DNA from: Thermoanaerobacterium sp. PSU-2
Lineage (GTDB): Bacteria > Bacillota > Thermoanaerobacteria > Thermoanaerobacterales > Thermoanaerobacteraceae
DNA length: 64,000 nt
Assembly (NCBI RefSeq): GCF_002102475.1
Contig: NZ_MSQD01000002.1
Span: forward strand, 124,001-188,000
Direction of reading: 5' to 3'
Shown: positions 1 through 9,797 of the stretch, piece after piece
Layout: every line of letters begins with the position of its first letter
Numbering within the stretch: the first letter of the stretch is position 1
Notes under the pieces: model-generated
What the model was told of the DNA's origin: nothing
The model's input: the letters and a program-made list of their open reading frames with translations, nothing else
The model's database searches: none
Translations under genes and position numbers: made by a program

Positions 1-542
1 TTTTTATCGCTTAAGTCGTTAATTGTCTTAATAAGTATGTAAGCATCCATTATGGCAGTTGGCTCTGGTGTGGTTACGATTATCACATCATCTGACATAT
101 CTATAAAACTCTTTACAGTCTTGTTAACTCCAGCTCCAGTATCAACAATAATATAATCAAAATAATTATCTAATATTTTAATATTGTTAAAAAATACATT
201 TAAATCTATATCGTCATTTACAAGATCAAAATTTCCTCCTGTTGAAATGAATTTTACCCCGACAGGTCCATCGTTTATAACGTCAATAATCTTTTTATTT
301 CCATACAGCACATCGTACAATGTGTAATTAGATACGACTCCTAACTCTATCTCTGCATTGGAAAACCCTATATCAGCATCAACTATTAAAACTTTATACC
401 CAATCTTTTTTAGCGCTATAGATAGATTAACTGAAATGCATGTTTTACCAGTTCCCCCTTTTCCACCTGTAACGGTTATGACTCTACATCTTTTTCCATT
501 GTTTTGTTGAAATAGATACCTAAGCCTCTCCGCCTGATCCAT
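1..542 (-). CDS. flhG: Flagellar site-determining MinD-like ATPase FlhG (3' end outside window)
   Basis: This is the N-terminal 180 codons of a MinD/ParA-type ATPase that sets flagellar number and position with FlhF. The deviant Walker A motif GGKGGTGKT lies at residues 26-34 and the switch-like stretch VDADIGFSN follows at about 58. The N-terminus begins MDQAERLR, matching the DQAxxLR motif through which FlhG proteins stimulate the FlhF GTPase. The ATG is 1 nt beyond the flhF stop, with AAAGGGGA as ribosome site inside flhF. The frame is open to the window edge, so the C-terminal membrane-targeting helix cannot be seen. It is the last visible gene of the fla/che operon. Confidence 0.93.
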   Translation of the reverse strand, partial: MDQAERLRYLFQQNNGKRCRVITVTGGKGGTGKTCISVNLSIALKKIGYKVLIVDADIGFSNAEIELGVVSNYTLYDVLYGNKKIIDVINDGPVGVKFISTGGNFDLVNDDIDLNVFFNNIKILDNYFDYIIVDTGAGVNKTVKSFIDMSDDVIIVTTPEPTAIMDAYILIKTINDLSDK

Positions 543-543
543 G

Positions 544-1557
544 TTAATTCCCCTTTAAAATATTTTGTGCAATCATTTTGCTATCAGCTAAACTAATATC
601 ATCAGGTACCATCTGACCATTTGTCACGTATGATACAGATTTTTTTGAGTAGTATATTGAATTTAAAATAACACTATAATTATCTGTTTCATCTAACTTA
701 GTAAAAAGAAGATTGTACTCATTTATAAAGTCGTACGATTTTATAATTTTTTTAATATCACTGTTTTTTGTAGCTGCGCTTAGGCAAAGATAAACTTCGT
801 CATAGGTACCATATTGCAAAAAGGTTTTTAATTCCTGCATTTTCTTAGAATCAGTATGGCTTCTTCCAGCAGTATCAATCAAAACCACATCGTATTTGCT
901 TATTTCACCTTCCAATCGATTTAAATCAAAAATATTGTTAACTACCATTACAGGCACACCTAAAATCTCACCGTAAATCTTTAATTGTTCTGCACCAGCA
1001 ATTCTAAATATATCCGCAGTTATTAGCAGTACTTTTTTCTTTTCCCTTAAAATTAAATTAGAAGCAATTTTTGCAATCGTCGTCGTTTTACCGACACCTG
1101 TAGGTCCAATAAAAACAGCACGTTTTTTCTCGTTCAAGCCGGTTATTTTCTTTGGAGGCCCAATAAAATTTACAATTCTTTTTTGCAATGTCTCTAAATT
1201 ATCATCCGAAATCTCATTTATGCCATCAGTCAGAATTTTCGACAATTTATCATCAACGCCTCTTGAAACAAGTTCATAGACTAGATCTTTTCTACTTTCA
1301 TCCTTTATTTCATTATGTTTAAATTCTCTTAAAAGCGACTTGATTTCATACAAATCTTTAATAAACAGATCTCTTTCATCGATTTTATTTTCTTCTACTG
1401 CAGCTACAACTTCAACTTTCTTCTTTTTAAATAAACCTCTCAATCCTCTTTCTCTGTAACTGCTCTGTTGCAATATTACCGCATCGCTGCCCATTTCAGC
1501 TTTAATCAGTTTTAAAGCATCTTGATAATTATCTGCAATATATCGCTTAACTTTCAC
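544..1557 (-). CDS. flhF: Flagellar SRP-family GTPase FlhF
   Basis: FlhF is the third SRP-type GTPase besides Ffh and FtsY and directs placement of the flagellar base with FlhG. The 337 residues show a basic N-terminal B domain (about 1-70), a helical N domain and a G domain with P-loop [10 protein letters not shown] near 151-160, DTAGRS near 229 and TKLDE near 286. Its start lies 11 nt inside the end of flhA, so the two are probably translationally coupled. It shares the NG fold with ftsY and ffh of this window, but the B domain and operon position identify it. Confidence 0.95.
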   Translation of the reverse strand: MKVKRYIADNYQDALKLIKAEMGSDAVILQQSSYRERGLRGLFKKKKVEVVAAVEENKIDERDLFIKDLYEIKSLLREFKHNEIKDESRKDLVYELVSRGVDDKLSKILTDGINEISDDNLETLQKRIVNFIGPPKKITGLNEKKRAVFIGPTGVGKTTTIAKIASNLILREKKKVLLITADIFRIAGAEQLKIYGEILGVPVMVVNNIFDLNRLEGEISKYDVVLIDTAGRSHTDSKKMQELKTFLQYGTYDEVYLCLSAATKNSDIKKIIKSYDFINEYNLLFTKLDETDNYSVILNSIYYSKKSVSYVTNGQMVPDDISLADSKMIAQNILKGN

Positions 1558-3568
1558 TTAGTTTCACCGTCCCTACAGAAAATACCTCTACATTAGGCAA
1601 AAGTTCATTGTACGATAAAACGACTATATCTTTCGAAATTTGCTCGATTAATTTACGCAAATAAAATCGTATAATTGGTGCTGTAAGTATAATTGGCTGT
1701 TCGCCCTTAATCGTAATCTTTTTTATGATGTTGTGTACAGCCTTCAATATTTTTTGCATTGAATCAGGCGGAAGCGCTAAATACGATCCATGCTCGGTCT
1801 GATTTATAGCGTTTTGTATTGACCTTTCAACTTCCGGATCTAATGTTATCACCTGGAGTTTACCGTCTTTTGCATACTTGTTTGTTATAGCTCTTTTTAA
1901 TGATTGTCTTACATACTCTGTTAAAACATCGGTGTCTTTTGTAGTTGGCGCATAATCAGCTAAAGTTTCCAAAATAGTTACCATATCTCTAATCGAAATT
2001 TCCTCTCTTAGCAAGTTACACAAAACCTTCTCAATATCACCTATGCTTAATAATTTCGGCACAATTTCTTCAACCAAAGCTGGATTTGACAGCTTTATAT
2101 TATCTAAAAGCTCTTTAACCTCCTGCCTTCCTAAAAGTTCATCTGAATGCCTCTTTATGATATTTGTAAGATGTGTAGAAATGACAGATGGAACATCGAC
2201 TACTGTACATCCCAACATTTCAGCTTTTTGTTTTTCACTATCGTCAATCCATAATGCAGGCAATCCAAAAGCCGGTTCTCTCGTGCTTATACCCTTTATA
2301 TCGCTGTTTATTTCGCCGACTTGCATACACAAATATTTATTTACATACACATCGCCTTTCCCTACTTCGTTGCCTCTTATTTTGATTATGTACTCGTTTG
2401 GTTTAAGCTGAATATTATCTCTCAACCTTACCATAGGCACCACTAAGCCTAAATCCAAAGCAATTTGCCTTCTAATCATCACAATTCTGTCTAATAATTC
2501 ACTGCTGGCAATTGGAATCAACTCATATCCAAATTCCAGTTCAATTGGGTCCACTTGCAATAAGTCATAAGCTCTTTTAGGATCTCTAATTTCTTCCAAT
2601 TCTTTCAAGTCGTCTTTTTTAACTTCATCATTTGCTAAATTTTTCTTTCTATTTGAAAATCCCAAATATGTAAATAGCGAACCTATTATAAGCAATGGAA
2701 TGGCAGGGAGCATAGGAACGAATGCCATCAGCATGAGTAAGATACCAGTCATTTGTAAAACCCTCGGCTCTTTTATAAGCTGCATTATAACATCGTTTCC
2801 CATATTGGACTCTGATGCAGTCCTTGTGACTATGATGCCAGTAGCTGTTGATATTAAAAGAGCTGGAATCTGACTTACCAATCCATCACCAACAGTCAAA
2901 ATCGTATAAGTATTTATGGCTTGATTTATATCCATGCCTTTAATAGTCATCCCAATGATTAATCCAGCAATTATATTTATTATCATGATTATGATTCCAA
3001 CGATAGCATCTCCCTTTACAAATTTACTTGCACCATCCATTGAGCCAAAAAACTTTGCTTCTTCCTGAATTTTCTTCCTTCTTTCTTTTGCTTCTTTGTC
3101 GTTTATTATTCCAGCATTCAAATCTGCATCAATTGACATTTGTTTGCCTGGCATTGCGTCAAGAGTGAATCTTGCGGAAACTTCGGACACTCTTTCAGCG
3201 CCCTTTGTTATGACAATGAATTGTACAATTGCAATTATAATAAACACTATAAATCCTACTATGGGATTGTTGCCTATGACAAAGCTTCCAAATGCATGAA
3301 TCACATTGCCTGCAAATCCAGACGTCAAAATCAATCGGGTAGAAGAAATATTAAGGGATAATCTCATCAAAGTCGTTATAAGCAATATTGATGGAAAAAC
3401 AGAAAAATCCATAGCATCCTTAACATACATTGTCGTAAGCAGTATTATAATTGACAGTGATATATTTAAAATAAGCAAAAAATCCAATAATATAGATGGA
3501 ACAGGAATGATTATTATTAAAACAATTCCTACGACAAATATTGCTGCAATTAAATCTGAAAATTTCAA
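1547..3568 (-). CDS. flhA: Flagellar export gate protein FlhA
   Basis: FlhA forms the export gate of the flagellar type III secretion apparatus in the inner membrane, with a large cytoplasmic domain that receives substrate-chaperone complexes. The 673-residue protein has about eight membrane segments in residues 1-310, the family stretch MRLSLNISSTRLIL near 67-80 in the FHIPEP signature region, and a soluble C-terminal half. Length is normal for the family. The start is TTG with GGAGG six bases before it. flhB lies 10 nt upstream and flhF overlaps downstream. Confidence 0.97.
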   Translation of the reverse strand: MKFSDLIAAIFVVGIVLIIIIPVPSILLDFLLILNISLSIIILLTTMYVKDAMDFSVFPSILLITTLMRLSLNISSTRLILTSGFAGNVIHAFGSFVIGNNPIVGFIVFIIIAIVQFIVITKGAERVSEVSARFTLDAMPGKQMSIDADLNAGIINDKEAKERRKKIQEEAKFFGSMDGASKFVKGDAIVGIIIMIINIIAGLIIGMTIKGMDINQAINTYTILTVGDGLVSQIPALLISTATGIIVTRTASESNMGNDVIMQLIKEPRVLQMTGILLMLMAFVPMLPAIPLLIIGSLFTYLGFSNRKKNLANDEVKKDDLKELEEIRDPKRAYDLLQVDPIELEFGYELIPIASSELLDRIVMIRRQIALDLGLVVPMVRLRDNIQLKPNEYIIKIRGNEVGKGDVYVNKYLCMQVGEINSDIKGISTREPAFGLPALWIDDSEKQKAEMLGCTVVDVPSVISTHLTNIIKRHSDELLGRQEVKELLDNIKLSNPALVEEIVPKLLSIGDIEKVLCNLLREEISIRDMVTILETLADYAPTTKDTDVLTEYVRQSLKRAITNKYAKDGKLQVITLDPEVERSIQNAINQTEHGSYLALPPDSMQKILKAVHNIIKKITIKGEQPIILTAPIIRFYLRKLIEQISKDIVVLSYNELLPNVEVFSVGTVKLSES

Positions 3569-3578
3569 TATATCCCTC

Positions 3579-4652
3579 CTATTCTCCCCTCAAACTATAT
3601 ACATAAGCCAAAACTTCTGCAACTGCTTTATACAATTCAGGTGGTATGCTATCACCGATTTCCGTTGTTTTATACAAAGATTGAGCCAATGGTTTATTCT
3701 CAACAATCGCAATCGAATACTTAATTGCTTCTTCTTTTATTTTCTGAGCTATATAATCTTGTCCTTTTGCTACGACAACAGGTGCATCATTAATTTCGCT
3801 ATCATACATTAAAGCTACTGCAATGTGAGTAGGGTTTGTTATGACGACATCGGCTTTTTTTATGTTTTGCATCATCCTCCTCATGGAAATTTGTCTTTGT
3901 TTCTTTCTAATTTCTGATTTTATCTGAGGGTTCCCTTCAGTTTCCTTAAATTCCTCTTTGATGTCTTCTTTACTCATTCTAAGGTTTGATTCATATTCTC
4001 TCCACTGATATACGTAATCTATTGCCCCTAAAACTACCAATACTAAGGAGATCCTCAACAATATGCCGGCAAATATGTTCATATTGTATTTAATAAGATC
4101 TTGCACAGACATATCTAAAAGCTGTGGTATGCCCTTATACTGACCTATCAAAAATGAATACATTACGTATGCCAATATGCTAATTTTAATGATTGATTTT
4201 ACAAGTTCTAATAAACTCCTTTTAGAAAACATCCTTTTTAAACCATCAAGAGGATTTAATCTTTCTAATTTAAAATTCAAAGTCTCTAAAGTAAACACAA
4301 ATCCAACTTGCGCATAAGTTGATATAAGGGCTATTATAAATACCGTTGCAATGGTTGGCAAAATTAGCTTTATAAAAACAGAAAACACCATCTCAAACAG
4401 CTTGTATATTCCATTAATCGTAAATACATTATCACTGGCACCACCATAATTTAAAAAAAGAAATTTGATTAAATTCATGATTTCAGCAATGCTATTTTGC
4501 ACTGTAAAATATATAACAAGAAAACCTGCTATTGTTACAAGTGCCGAAGTAACTTCTCTACTTTGAAATACTTGTCCTTTTTTCCTTGCGTCTTGCCTTC
4601 TTTTGGGTGTTGCCGGTTCTGTTTTTTCACCTGCAAAAATTTGTAGCTTCAA
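3579..4652 (-). CDS. flhB: Flagellar export substrate-specificity switch FlhB
   Basis: FlhB is a membrane component of the flagellar export gate; it cleaves itself to switch export from rod/hook to filament proteins. The autocleavage motif NPTH is intact at residues 273-276, after about four membrane segments (residues 35-210) and a charged linker. The N-terminus contains the usual EKTEPATPKRRQDARKKGQV. Length (357) is typical. The start appears to be TTG, with AAAGGA nine bases before it. The gene sits between fliR and flhA in the normal order. Confidence 0.97.
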   Translation of the reverse strand: MKLQIFAGEKTEPATPKRRQDARKKGQVFQSREVTSALVTIAGFLVIYFTVQNSIAEIMNLIKFLFLNYGGASDNVFTINGIYKLFEMVFSVFIKLILPTIATVFIIALISTYAQVGFVFTLETLNFKLERLNPLDGLKRMFSKRSLLELVKSIIKISILAYVMYSFLIGQYKGIPQLLDMSVQDLIKYNMNIFAGILLRISLVLVVLGAIDYVYQWREYESNLRMSKEDIKEEFKETEGNPQIKSEIRKKQRQISMRRMMQNIKKADVVITNPTHIAVALMYDSEINDAPVVVAKGQDYIAQKIKEEAIKYSIAIVENKPLAQSLYKTTEIGDSIPPELYKAVAEVLAYVYSLRGE

Positions 4653-4658
4653 TTCATG

Positions 4659-5441
4659 TCATCCTTTGACAATTGATTTAAAAAGTGCAAATATATCTGA
4701 GTACATGCCATTAAACAAGACATCAATAACAGCTAAATACATTGGCAACATAATAAACAACGTAAAAATACCAACGAATATTTTTATAGGCATACCTATC
4801 ATAAATACATTTAATTGCGGTATTGTCCTTGATATTATGCTTAAAGTTATATCTGTAAGCAAAGTTGACACGACAATGGGTGCGCTTATTCTAAATCCTA
4901 AGACAAACATATCCGATACAATTTTTGTAATGACTGTATTAATGCTTTCTAAATGTAAAAACGGCGTACCTACAGGTATCATACTATAGCTTTGAAAAAG
5001 CAACTGAAAAAGCTTATGATGGCCGTCTATAAGTAAAAACAATAGTAATGTAAGTATATATACAAAATTTCCAATTAAGGGCACCTGCGTTTCTTCACCA
5101 GCCGCCAAAACATTGACAATGCTAAAGCCTAATTGGTAATCTATTATTTGTCCAGCTAAATATATAGCGCTAAATGAAATCATAGAAGACAAACCAATCA
5201 ATAAGCCAATCAGAAACTCATTAAAAACAATTTCAACGTATTGATATAAATTATTTGCATCAATTTTCACATTTACTAATTCAAAAATCATTATTGATGT
5301 AAAAAAAGCAAGCCCTATCTTAAACGTGGAAGGCAATGTTTTTGTCCCAAAAAGCGGTGTCAATATAAAGATTCCCAGCATTCTAACAAATACTATTAAA
5401 AAGTACTGTACATTGTTTAAAATATAATAACTTAACTCCAT
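4659..5441 (-). CDS. fliR: Flagellar export gate protein FliR
   Basis: FliR is an integral membrane subunit of the FliP-FliQ-FliR export channel. The 260-residue protein is almost wholly hydrophobic with about six predicted membrane spans and the family stretch GTKTLPSTFKIGLAF near 32-46. It starts with ATG 5 nt downstream of fliQ and ends 6 nt before flhB, consistent with one co-translated gate block. No oddities were seen. Confidence 0.95.
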   Translation of the reverse strand: MELSYYILNNVQYFLIVFVRMLGIFILTPLFGTKTLPSTFKIGLAFFTSIMIFELVNVKIDANNLYQYVEIVFNEFLIGLLIGLSSMISFSAIYLAGQIIDYQLGFSIVNVLAAGEETQVPLIGNFVYILTLLLFLLIDGHHKLFQLLFQSYSMIPVGTPFLHLESINTVITKIVSDMFVLGFRISAPIVVSTLLTDITLSIISRTIPQLNVFMIGMPIKIFVGIFTLFIMLPMYLAVIDVLFNGMYSDIFALFKSIVKG

Positions 5442-5446
5442 ATTAT

Positions 5447-5716
5447 CTACCTGATGAAACTATTAATATTTAATATTAATTTTTGAGTGTAATTAATAAG
5501 TACCGTAAGCATCCATGGACCAAACAATATAATAGATGCAAATATTGCTAAAATTTTCGGCACAAATGTCAACGTCTGTTCTTGAATTTGAGTTGTGGCC
5601 TGAAAAATACTTATTATTAATCCTACAAGCAATGATATAATTAGAAGTGGCGCAGAAACCATCATGGTCACCATTAATGCCTCTCTGCCTATATCAAGTA
5701 CTAATCCCGGATCCAT
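5447..5716 (-). CDS. fliQ: Flagellar export gate protein FliQ
   Basis: FliQ is the small two-helix subunit of the flagellar export channel. The 89-residue protein has two hydrophobic segments (about 17-39 and 50-75) and the typical loop IFQATTQIQEQTLTFVPK between them. The ATG follows GGGGTTAATAG. It lies between fliP (12 nt upstream) and fliR (5 nt downstream). Confidence 0.95.
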   Translation of the reverse strand: MDPGLVLDIGREALMVTMMVSAPLLIISLLVGLIISIFQATTQIQEQTLTFVPKILAIFASIILFGPWMLTVLINYTQKLILNINSFIR

Positions 5717-5728
5717 CTATTAACCCCC

Positions 5729-6478
5729 TTATCTAAAACCAATTACTAAAGACTTGGCCAAAATATTCCATCCATCCACCAGTATGAAAAGCAAAAGTTT
5801 AAATGGCAAGGATATAAGTACAGGTGGCAACATGAACATCCCCATCGACATCAATACACTGGCAACAACCATGTCTATGATTAAGAATGGTATGTATATG
5901 ATAAATCCAATTTCAAATGCTGTTTTCAACTCACTTATTATGAATGATGGTATGACTACTCGCAAAGGAACATCATTTACACTTTTTACTTTCAACTTTG
6001 ACAAACTGATAAACAAATTTAAGTCATTTTTCCTGGTCTGCTTAAGCATAAAGCTTTTCAACGGATCTCTTGCTTTAACATAAGCTTCTTGTGGTGTTAT
6101 TTTTCCTTGCATATATGGCTGAATAGAATCTTTATTTATTTGTGCACCAACTGGTGCCATTATAAAAAACGTCAAAAACAAAGCCAGACCAATCAAAACT
6201 TGATTTGGAGGCATTTGCTGCAGACCTAAGGCGTTTCTTAAAAATGATAAAACCACAATTATCCTTGTAAAAGAAGTCATCATTATAAGTATTGATGGCG
6301 CTAATGTCAATACAGTCAAAAGAAGAACTATTTGAATGCTTGATGCGACTTCATTAGAAGTCGATGGAGCATTGATCGTTATTAAAGATGAAGCGTTATT
6401 TGGAGCTGCATATGCATTTTGTGTCAATAAAATTGGCAATACAAGCACCAACCAACTAAATTTTTTTATCTTTATCAT
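5729..6478 (-). CDS. fliP: Flagellar export gate protein FliP
   Basis: FliP is the main pore-forming subunit of the export gate. It begins with a cleavable-type signal peptide (MIKIKKFSW, a hydrophobic core, then AYA) and continues with four membrane segments; the family stretch [20 protein letters not shown] lies after the first. I chose the ATG at 6478 because AGGTGG sits eight bases before it. The same frame is open to a GTG at 6490, which would overlap that ribosome site. The gene overlaps the end of fliO by 23 nt, so translation is probably coupled. Confidence 0.93.
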   Translation of the reverse strand: MIKIKKFSWLVLVLPILLTQNAYAAPNNASSLITINAPSTSNEVASSIQIVLLLTVLTLAPSILIMMTSFTRIIVVLSFLRNALGLQQMPPNQVLIGLALFLTFFIMAPVGAQINKDSIQPYMQGKITPQEAYVKARDPLKSFMLKQTRKNDLNLFISLSKLKVKSVNDVPLRVVIPSFIISELKTAFEIGFIIYIPFLIIDMVVASVLMSMGMFMLPPVLISLPFKLLLFILVDGWNILAKSLVIGFR

Positions 6479-6839
6479 GTTCATTACCACCTAGATTTTT
6501 AATTGACAATCTCCTTAAATTGTTTAATGAAATATTTAAGCTTTGCCCAAAGTTAAAACTTTTATCTTTTATTTTTAAGTCTTTTTCATTCAAAGTTTTT
6601 ATGTAAACAATAGAATTACTTGTAGCACTAAATAGCATGTATTCATTGCATACTTTAATTATATATAAGTTTTTATCCTTGCCTAAAGCCAGATGATCGA
6701 CAATATCAAAATTTTCTCCTTTGTATATATTAAACGCTTTTTTATTTAAAAACAAAGTTACATAATAAGCTAAAAACACGACTAAAATAAATATCAAGAG
6801 AAATGCTACAGCTTCAATAAACAGATTATCGCTGGACAT
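6456..6839 (-). CDS. fliO: Flagellar biosynthesis protein FliO (FliZ-like)
   Basis: This 127-residue protein has a single N-terminal membrane segment (about 9-30) followed by a small basic cytoplasmic domain. That matches the FliO/FliZ family, which helps assemble the FliP ring. Sequence conservation in this family is low, so the call rests on membrane topology, size and position between cheY and fliP, as in Bacillus. AGGA lies six bases before the ATG. Confidence 0.8.
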   Translation of the reverse strand: MSSDNLFIEAVAFLLIFILVVFLAYYVTLFLNKKAFNIYKGENFDIVDHLALGKDKNLYIIKVCNEYMLFSATSNSIVYIKTLNEKDLKIKDKSFNFGQSLNISLNNLRRLSIKNLGGNEHDKDKKI

Positions 6840-6848
6840 CCAAATTCC

Positions 6849-7208
6849 TCATTTCAACATTTTCTTGACGGCTTCTATGACTCTATCTGGTTGAAACGGC
6901 TTTACTATAAAGTCTTTTGCACCTGCCTGTATTGCCTCTATAACCATTGCTTGCTGTCCCATAGCTGAACACATGACTACTTTTGCATTCGGATCCTTTT
7001 TAACTATTTGCCTTACAGCTTGGATGCCATCCATTTCTGGCATTGTAATATCCATAAGCACTAAATCAGGTTTCTCTTGACTGTACTTTTCTACGGCTAC
7101 AGATCCATCTTCTGCTTCAATTACAGTGCCAAGATTGTTTTTAGTTATTATATCTTTTATCATCATCCTCATAAAAGCTGCATCATCTACAATCATTATT
7201 TTGCTCAT
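6849..7208 (-). CDS. cheY: Chemotaxis response regulator CheY
   Basis: This is a single-domain receiver that, when phosphorylated, binds the flagellar switch (FliM/FliY) to control rotation. The 119 residues carry the acidic pocket DD at 8-9, the phospho-acceptor Asp53 in LMDITMPEMDG, Ser81 in place of the usual Thr, and Lys103 in KPFQ. The ATG at 7208 has AGGAGG eight bases upstream. An in-frame TTG two codons earlier is too close to that site. Location between fliY and fliO matches Bacillus-type operons. Confidence 0.95.
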   Translation of the reverse strand: MSKIMIVDDAAFMRMMIKDIITKNNLGTVIEAEDGSVAVEKYSQEKPDLVLMDITMPEMDGIQAVRQIVKKDPNAKVVMCSAMGQQAMVIEAIQAGAKDFIVKPFQPDRVIEAVKKMLK

Positions 7209-7226
7209 GACCAAATCCTCCTCGTA

Positions 7227-8345
7227 TTATAATGAATTTATTCTTTTGCTTTGTTTTACTATATCAAGTATTCTGACGCCGAAGTTCTCATCTATTACTA
7301 CTACTTCGCCTTTCGCAATAAATTTCCCATTAACTAATATATCTACAGGTTCGCCAGCTAATTTGTCAAGCTCAATTATAGAGCCTTCATTAAGTTCTAG
7401 TATATCTTTTATTAATTTTCTCGTACGTCCCAGCTCAACAGTAACAGTTAGTGGAATATCCATAATAAGGTTTATATTTTCTTTTTCTGAAACCATCTGT
7501 TCATCAGCGTCAAGCTCTTTAAAGACGACTGGCTTCACATCGACCTTTCTACTTTTTGGCTGGCTTATTTGCTCTTCATGTCTAATTTCTTCATTGAAAT
7601 CATTCTTTATTCCTTCAGTACCAGTATTTATTATATCATCATCATTAACATCTTGAAAAGAACCTTTTGGAGAATTTTCTACATTTTTTGACATCACCTG
7701 CTCGACAAGCTTTTTAGCAAATGAAATAGGAATCAATTGCATGATTTCACTGTCAATTATATCTCCAACCACCATCTTAAACGCAACCTTGACTATATCT
7801 TCTTCAGGAAATGAGATGTCTCCTGGCAATCCTTTGTTAAAATCCACGATAAAAGCTTTTGGCGGCGAAATATTTATGCTTTCGCCAATGAGTGTAGACA
7901 GCGAAGTCGATGCAGAACCAATCATCTGATTCATTGCTTCTCCAATAGCACTCAAATGAAGTTCTGTTATCTCGCCTTCAGTGACATTCCCATCACCACC
8001 CATCATTAAATCAGTGATGCGAAGTACATCTTGCTCCTTTAAAATTAAAAGATTGTTGCCTTTAATGCCTTCTGTATACTCCACTTCAACAGCAACGTAT
8101 GGTATATTGAACTCTTTCTTTAAGCTCTCCCAGTTAACAATGCTGACTTTAGGCGTTGTTATGGTTACTTTGTTTCTGAGAAGCGTAAACAAAGTTGTTG
8201 CAGACGTTCCAAAGCTAATATTTCCTATCTCACCTAAAACATCTTGTTCTTCTTCAGTTAGAATTACATCACTTTTGCTATTTTCTACACCAGCCATACC
8301 ACTTAATAATGCATTAATTTCATCTTGTGATAAAATATCACTCAT
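7227..8345 (-). CDS. fliY: Flagellar switch protein and CheY-P phosphatase FliY
   Basis: FliY is a switch component fusing a CheC-like phosphatase core to a C-terminal FliN/SpoA domain. The 372 residues start with the CheY-binding peptide LSQDEINALL, followed by two CheC-type active-site helices with E-x-x-N (LGEIGNISFG near 37 and IGEAMNQMIG near 133). A low-complexity linker spans about 215-275 and the SpoA domain about 290-365. Both phosphatase motifs look intact. I chose the ATG at 8345 (AAGGAG nine bases upstream) over earlier in-frame ATGs that abut the ribosome site. It overlaps the end of fliM by 8 nt. Confidence 0.94.
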   Translation of the reverse strand: MSDILSQDEINALLSGMAGVENSKSDVILTEEEQDVLGEIGNISFGTSATTLFTLLRNKVTITTPKVSIVNWESLKKEFNIPYVAVEVEYTEGIKGNNLLILKEQDVLRITDLMMGGDGNVTEGEITELHLSAIGEAMNQMIGSASTSLSTLIGESINISPPKAFIVDFNKGLPGDISFPEEDIVKVAFKMVVGDIIDSEIMQLIPISFAKKLVEQVMSKNVENSPKGSFQDVNDDDIINTGTEGIKNDFNEEIRHEEQISQPKSRKVDVKPVVFKELDADEQMVSEKENINLIMDIPLTVTVELGRTRKLIKDILELNEGSIIELDKLAGEPVDILVNGKFIAKGEVVVIDENFGVRILDIVKQSKRINSL

Positions 8346-9327
8346 CCGCATCATCTCCTTCGCTGCAAATCTCAGTTATTTGAACGCAGTATTTCTTGTT
8401 TCTAATCCCTGGAACACCTAAAAACTTCGTTTCATCGTTTATCTTTACTTCAATAGGATCTTTATACCGTTTATTTATCTCAATTACATCGCCTTTATCA
8501 AAGCTTAACAAATCTCTAACCGTTATCTTTGATGTACCTATGACAACTTTTAAAGGAACATATGTATTAGATATTTTATCTTTAATTATTCCTATATCAC
8601 ACGTCTGCTTTTCTGCATTAGAGAACCATGTCTTTGTAGTAAGCAACGGCAGTATAGGAACAATCGTTATATGTGGCAGGCAAAAATTTATCAGCCCTTC
8701 ATTATCATTTATTTTTAAAGACATTGTACACAATGCTACAGTTTCATTAGGAGAAATTACTTGCGTAAATTGAGAATTGGTTTCTATTCTCGTTATCTCT
8801 GGGTTGAGCTCTGTAACATTGCTCCACGCATCTTTTATCAGTGGCAACAATTGCGTTGTTATTCTCGTTAAAAGTCCCATCTCAATTTCAGTATAATCTC
8901 TTTGCACAATTTCAGATGCACCAATACCACCTAATATTTTATCTATTATTGTAAATGTTGTATTATTGTTGTACTCAAGTATTATTGGTCCTTCCAGCGG
9001 CTTTGCATCAATAACGGCTATGAATACTGGATTTGTCAATGAATTGCTAAACTCATAATATGTTATCTGTTCCACAGACACTATTGATACTTGAACTAAT
9101 GTCCTTAAATAACCAGATAAAAACGTCGTAAAACTTCTCGACATATTTTCAAATATCATTTGGAGAGTTCTTAATTGTTCCTTTGAAAATTTATTAGGTC
9201 TACGAAAGTCATAAGGTTTAACTTTTGCTTCTTGCTGACTTTCTTCTATCTCTTTTACATCAAATTCTCCTGAATTCATTGCTTTTAATAATTCATCGAT
9301 TTCGCTTTGTGACAGTATGTCAGCCAT
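8338..9327 (-). CDS. fliM: Flagellar motor switch protein FliM
   Basis: FliM is the switch-complex subunit of the C-ring that binds CheY-P. The 329 residues begin with the conserved CheY-binding motif ILSQSEIDELL at 4-14, then a CheC-like middle domain, then a C-terminal SpoA domain (about 245-320). The gene begins with ATG after a GGAGAG ribosome site and its end overlaps fliY. Length is typical. Confidence 0.96.
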   Translation of the reverse strand: MADILSQSEIDELLKAMNSGEFDVKEIEESQQEAKVKPYDFRRPNKFSKEQLRTLQMIFENMSRSFTTFLSGYLRTLVQVSIVSVEQITYYEFSNSLTNPVFIAVIDAKPLEGPIILEYNNNTTFTIIDKILGGIGASEIVQRDYTEIEMGLLTRITTQLLPLIKDAWSNVTELNPEITRIETNSQFTQVISPNETVALCTMSLKINDNEGLINFCLPHITIVPILPLLTTKTWFSNAEKQTCDIGIIKDKISNTYVPLKVVIGTSKITVRDLLSFDKGDVIEINKRYKDPIEVKINDETKFLGVPGIRNKKYCVQITEICSEGDDADE

Positions 9328-9341
9328 AGAACTCTCCTCCC

Positions 9342-9740
9342 TTATTGAACTATGAAATCATCAAAATAAACGTTCGTTATCTTGTCGGCTCCTAATATTT
9401 TATTGATTTGACTCTTTATTTGATTCTGCAGCTTAGCTTGTCCTTCAGAACCTTCTAAATCTTGAGCAGTTTCATTTCTCAAAATTTGAATTATTGCATC
9501 CCTTATTTTCGGATTTTGATCGCTTAATTCTTTTAATACATTTTTATCGGTAACCTCTAATTCAATACCAGCCTTGATAAATTTATCGTCTCCCTTTAAG
9601 TTTGTAATAAACTCGCTGCCAGGAGAATAGTTATAATAAACAATTTTAGCTGGTTTTGAGTTGTAATTAAAAAAGAAAAATGCACTTCCAAAAGCTATGA
9701 TAACTACTAATAAAATTATTATTATGATGTTATTTTTCAT
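9342..9740 (-). CDS. fliL: Flagellar basal-body associated protein FliL
   Basis: FliL is a single-span membrane protein that surrounds the stator around the motor. The 132 residues have one N-terminal membrane segment (4-25) and an extracytoplasmic domain ending in DKITNVYFDDFIVQ, the usual FliL tail. It sits between flbD and fliM. In many relatives motA and motB lie between flbD and fliL; here only 57 nt separate them, so the stator genes must be elsewhere. Confidence 0.9.
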   Translation of the reverse strand: MKNNIIIIILLVVIIAFGSAFFFFNYNSKPAKIVYYNYSPGSEFITNLKGDDKFIKAGIELEVTDKNVLKELSDQNPKIRDAIIQILRNETAQDLEGSEGQAKLQNQIKSQINKILGADKITNVYFDDFIVQ

Positions 9741-9797
9741 GACAACACCTCTGCTATATTTAAAAAATGATCTTATGCCTTTCCTAAATGCAAAAAT

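Noticed and set aside
3306..3812. A 168-codon plus-strand open frame across the flhA-flhB junction
   Set aside because: It is antisense to two well-supported genes, has no ribosome site, and its composition follows from the codons of the minus-strand genes.
7126..7656. A 176-codon plus-strand open frame rich in Ser and Ile
   Set aside because: It is the antisense shadow of cheY and fliY; the Ser/Ile bias is what reverse-complemented acidic and Ile codons give.
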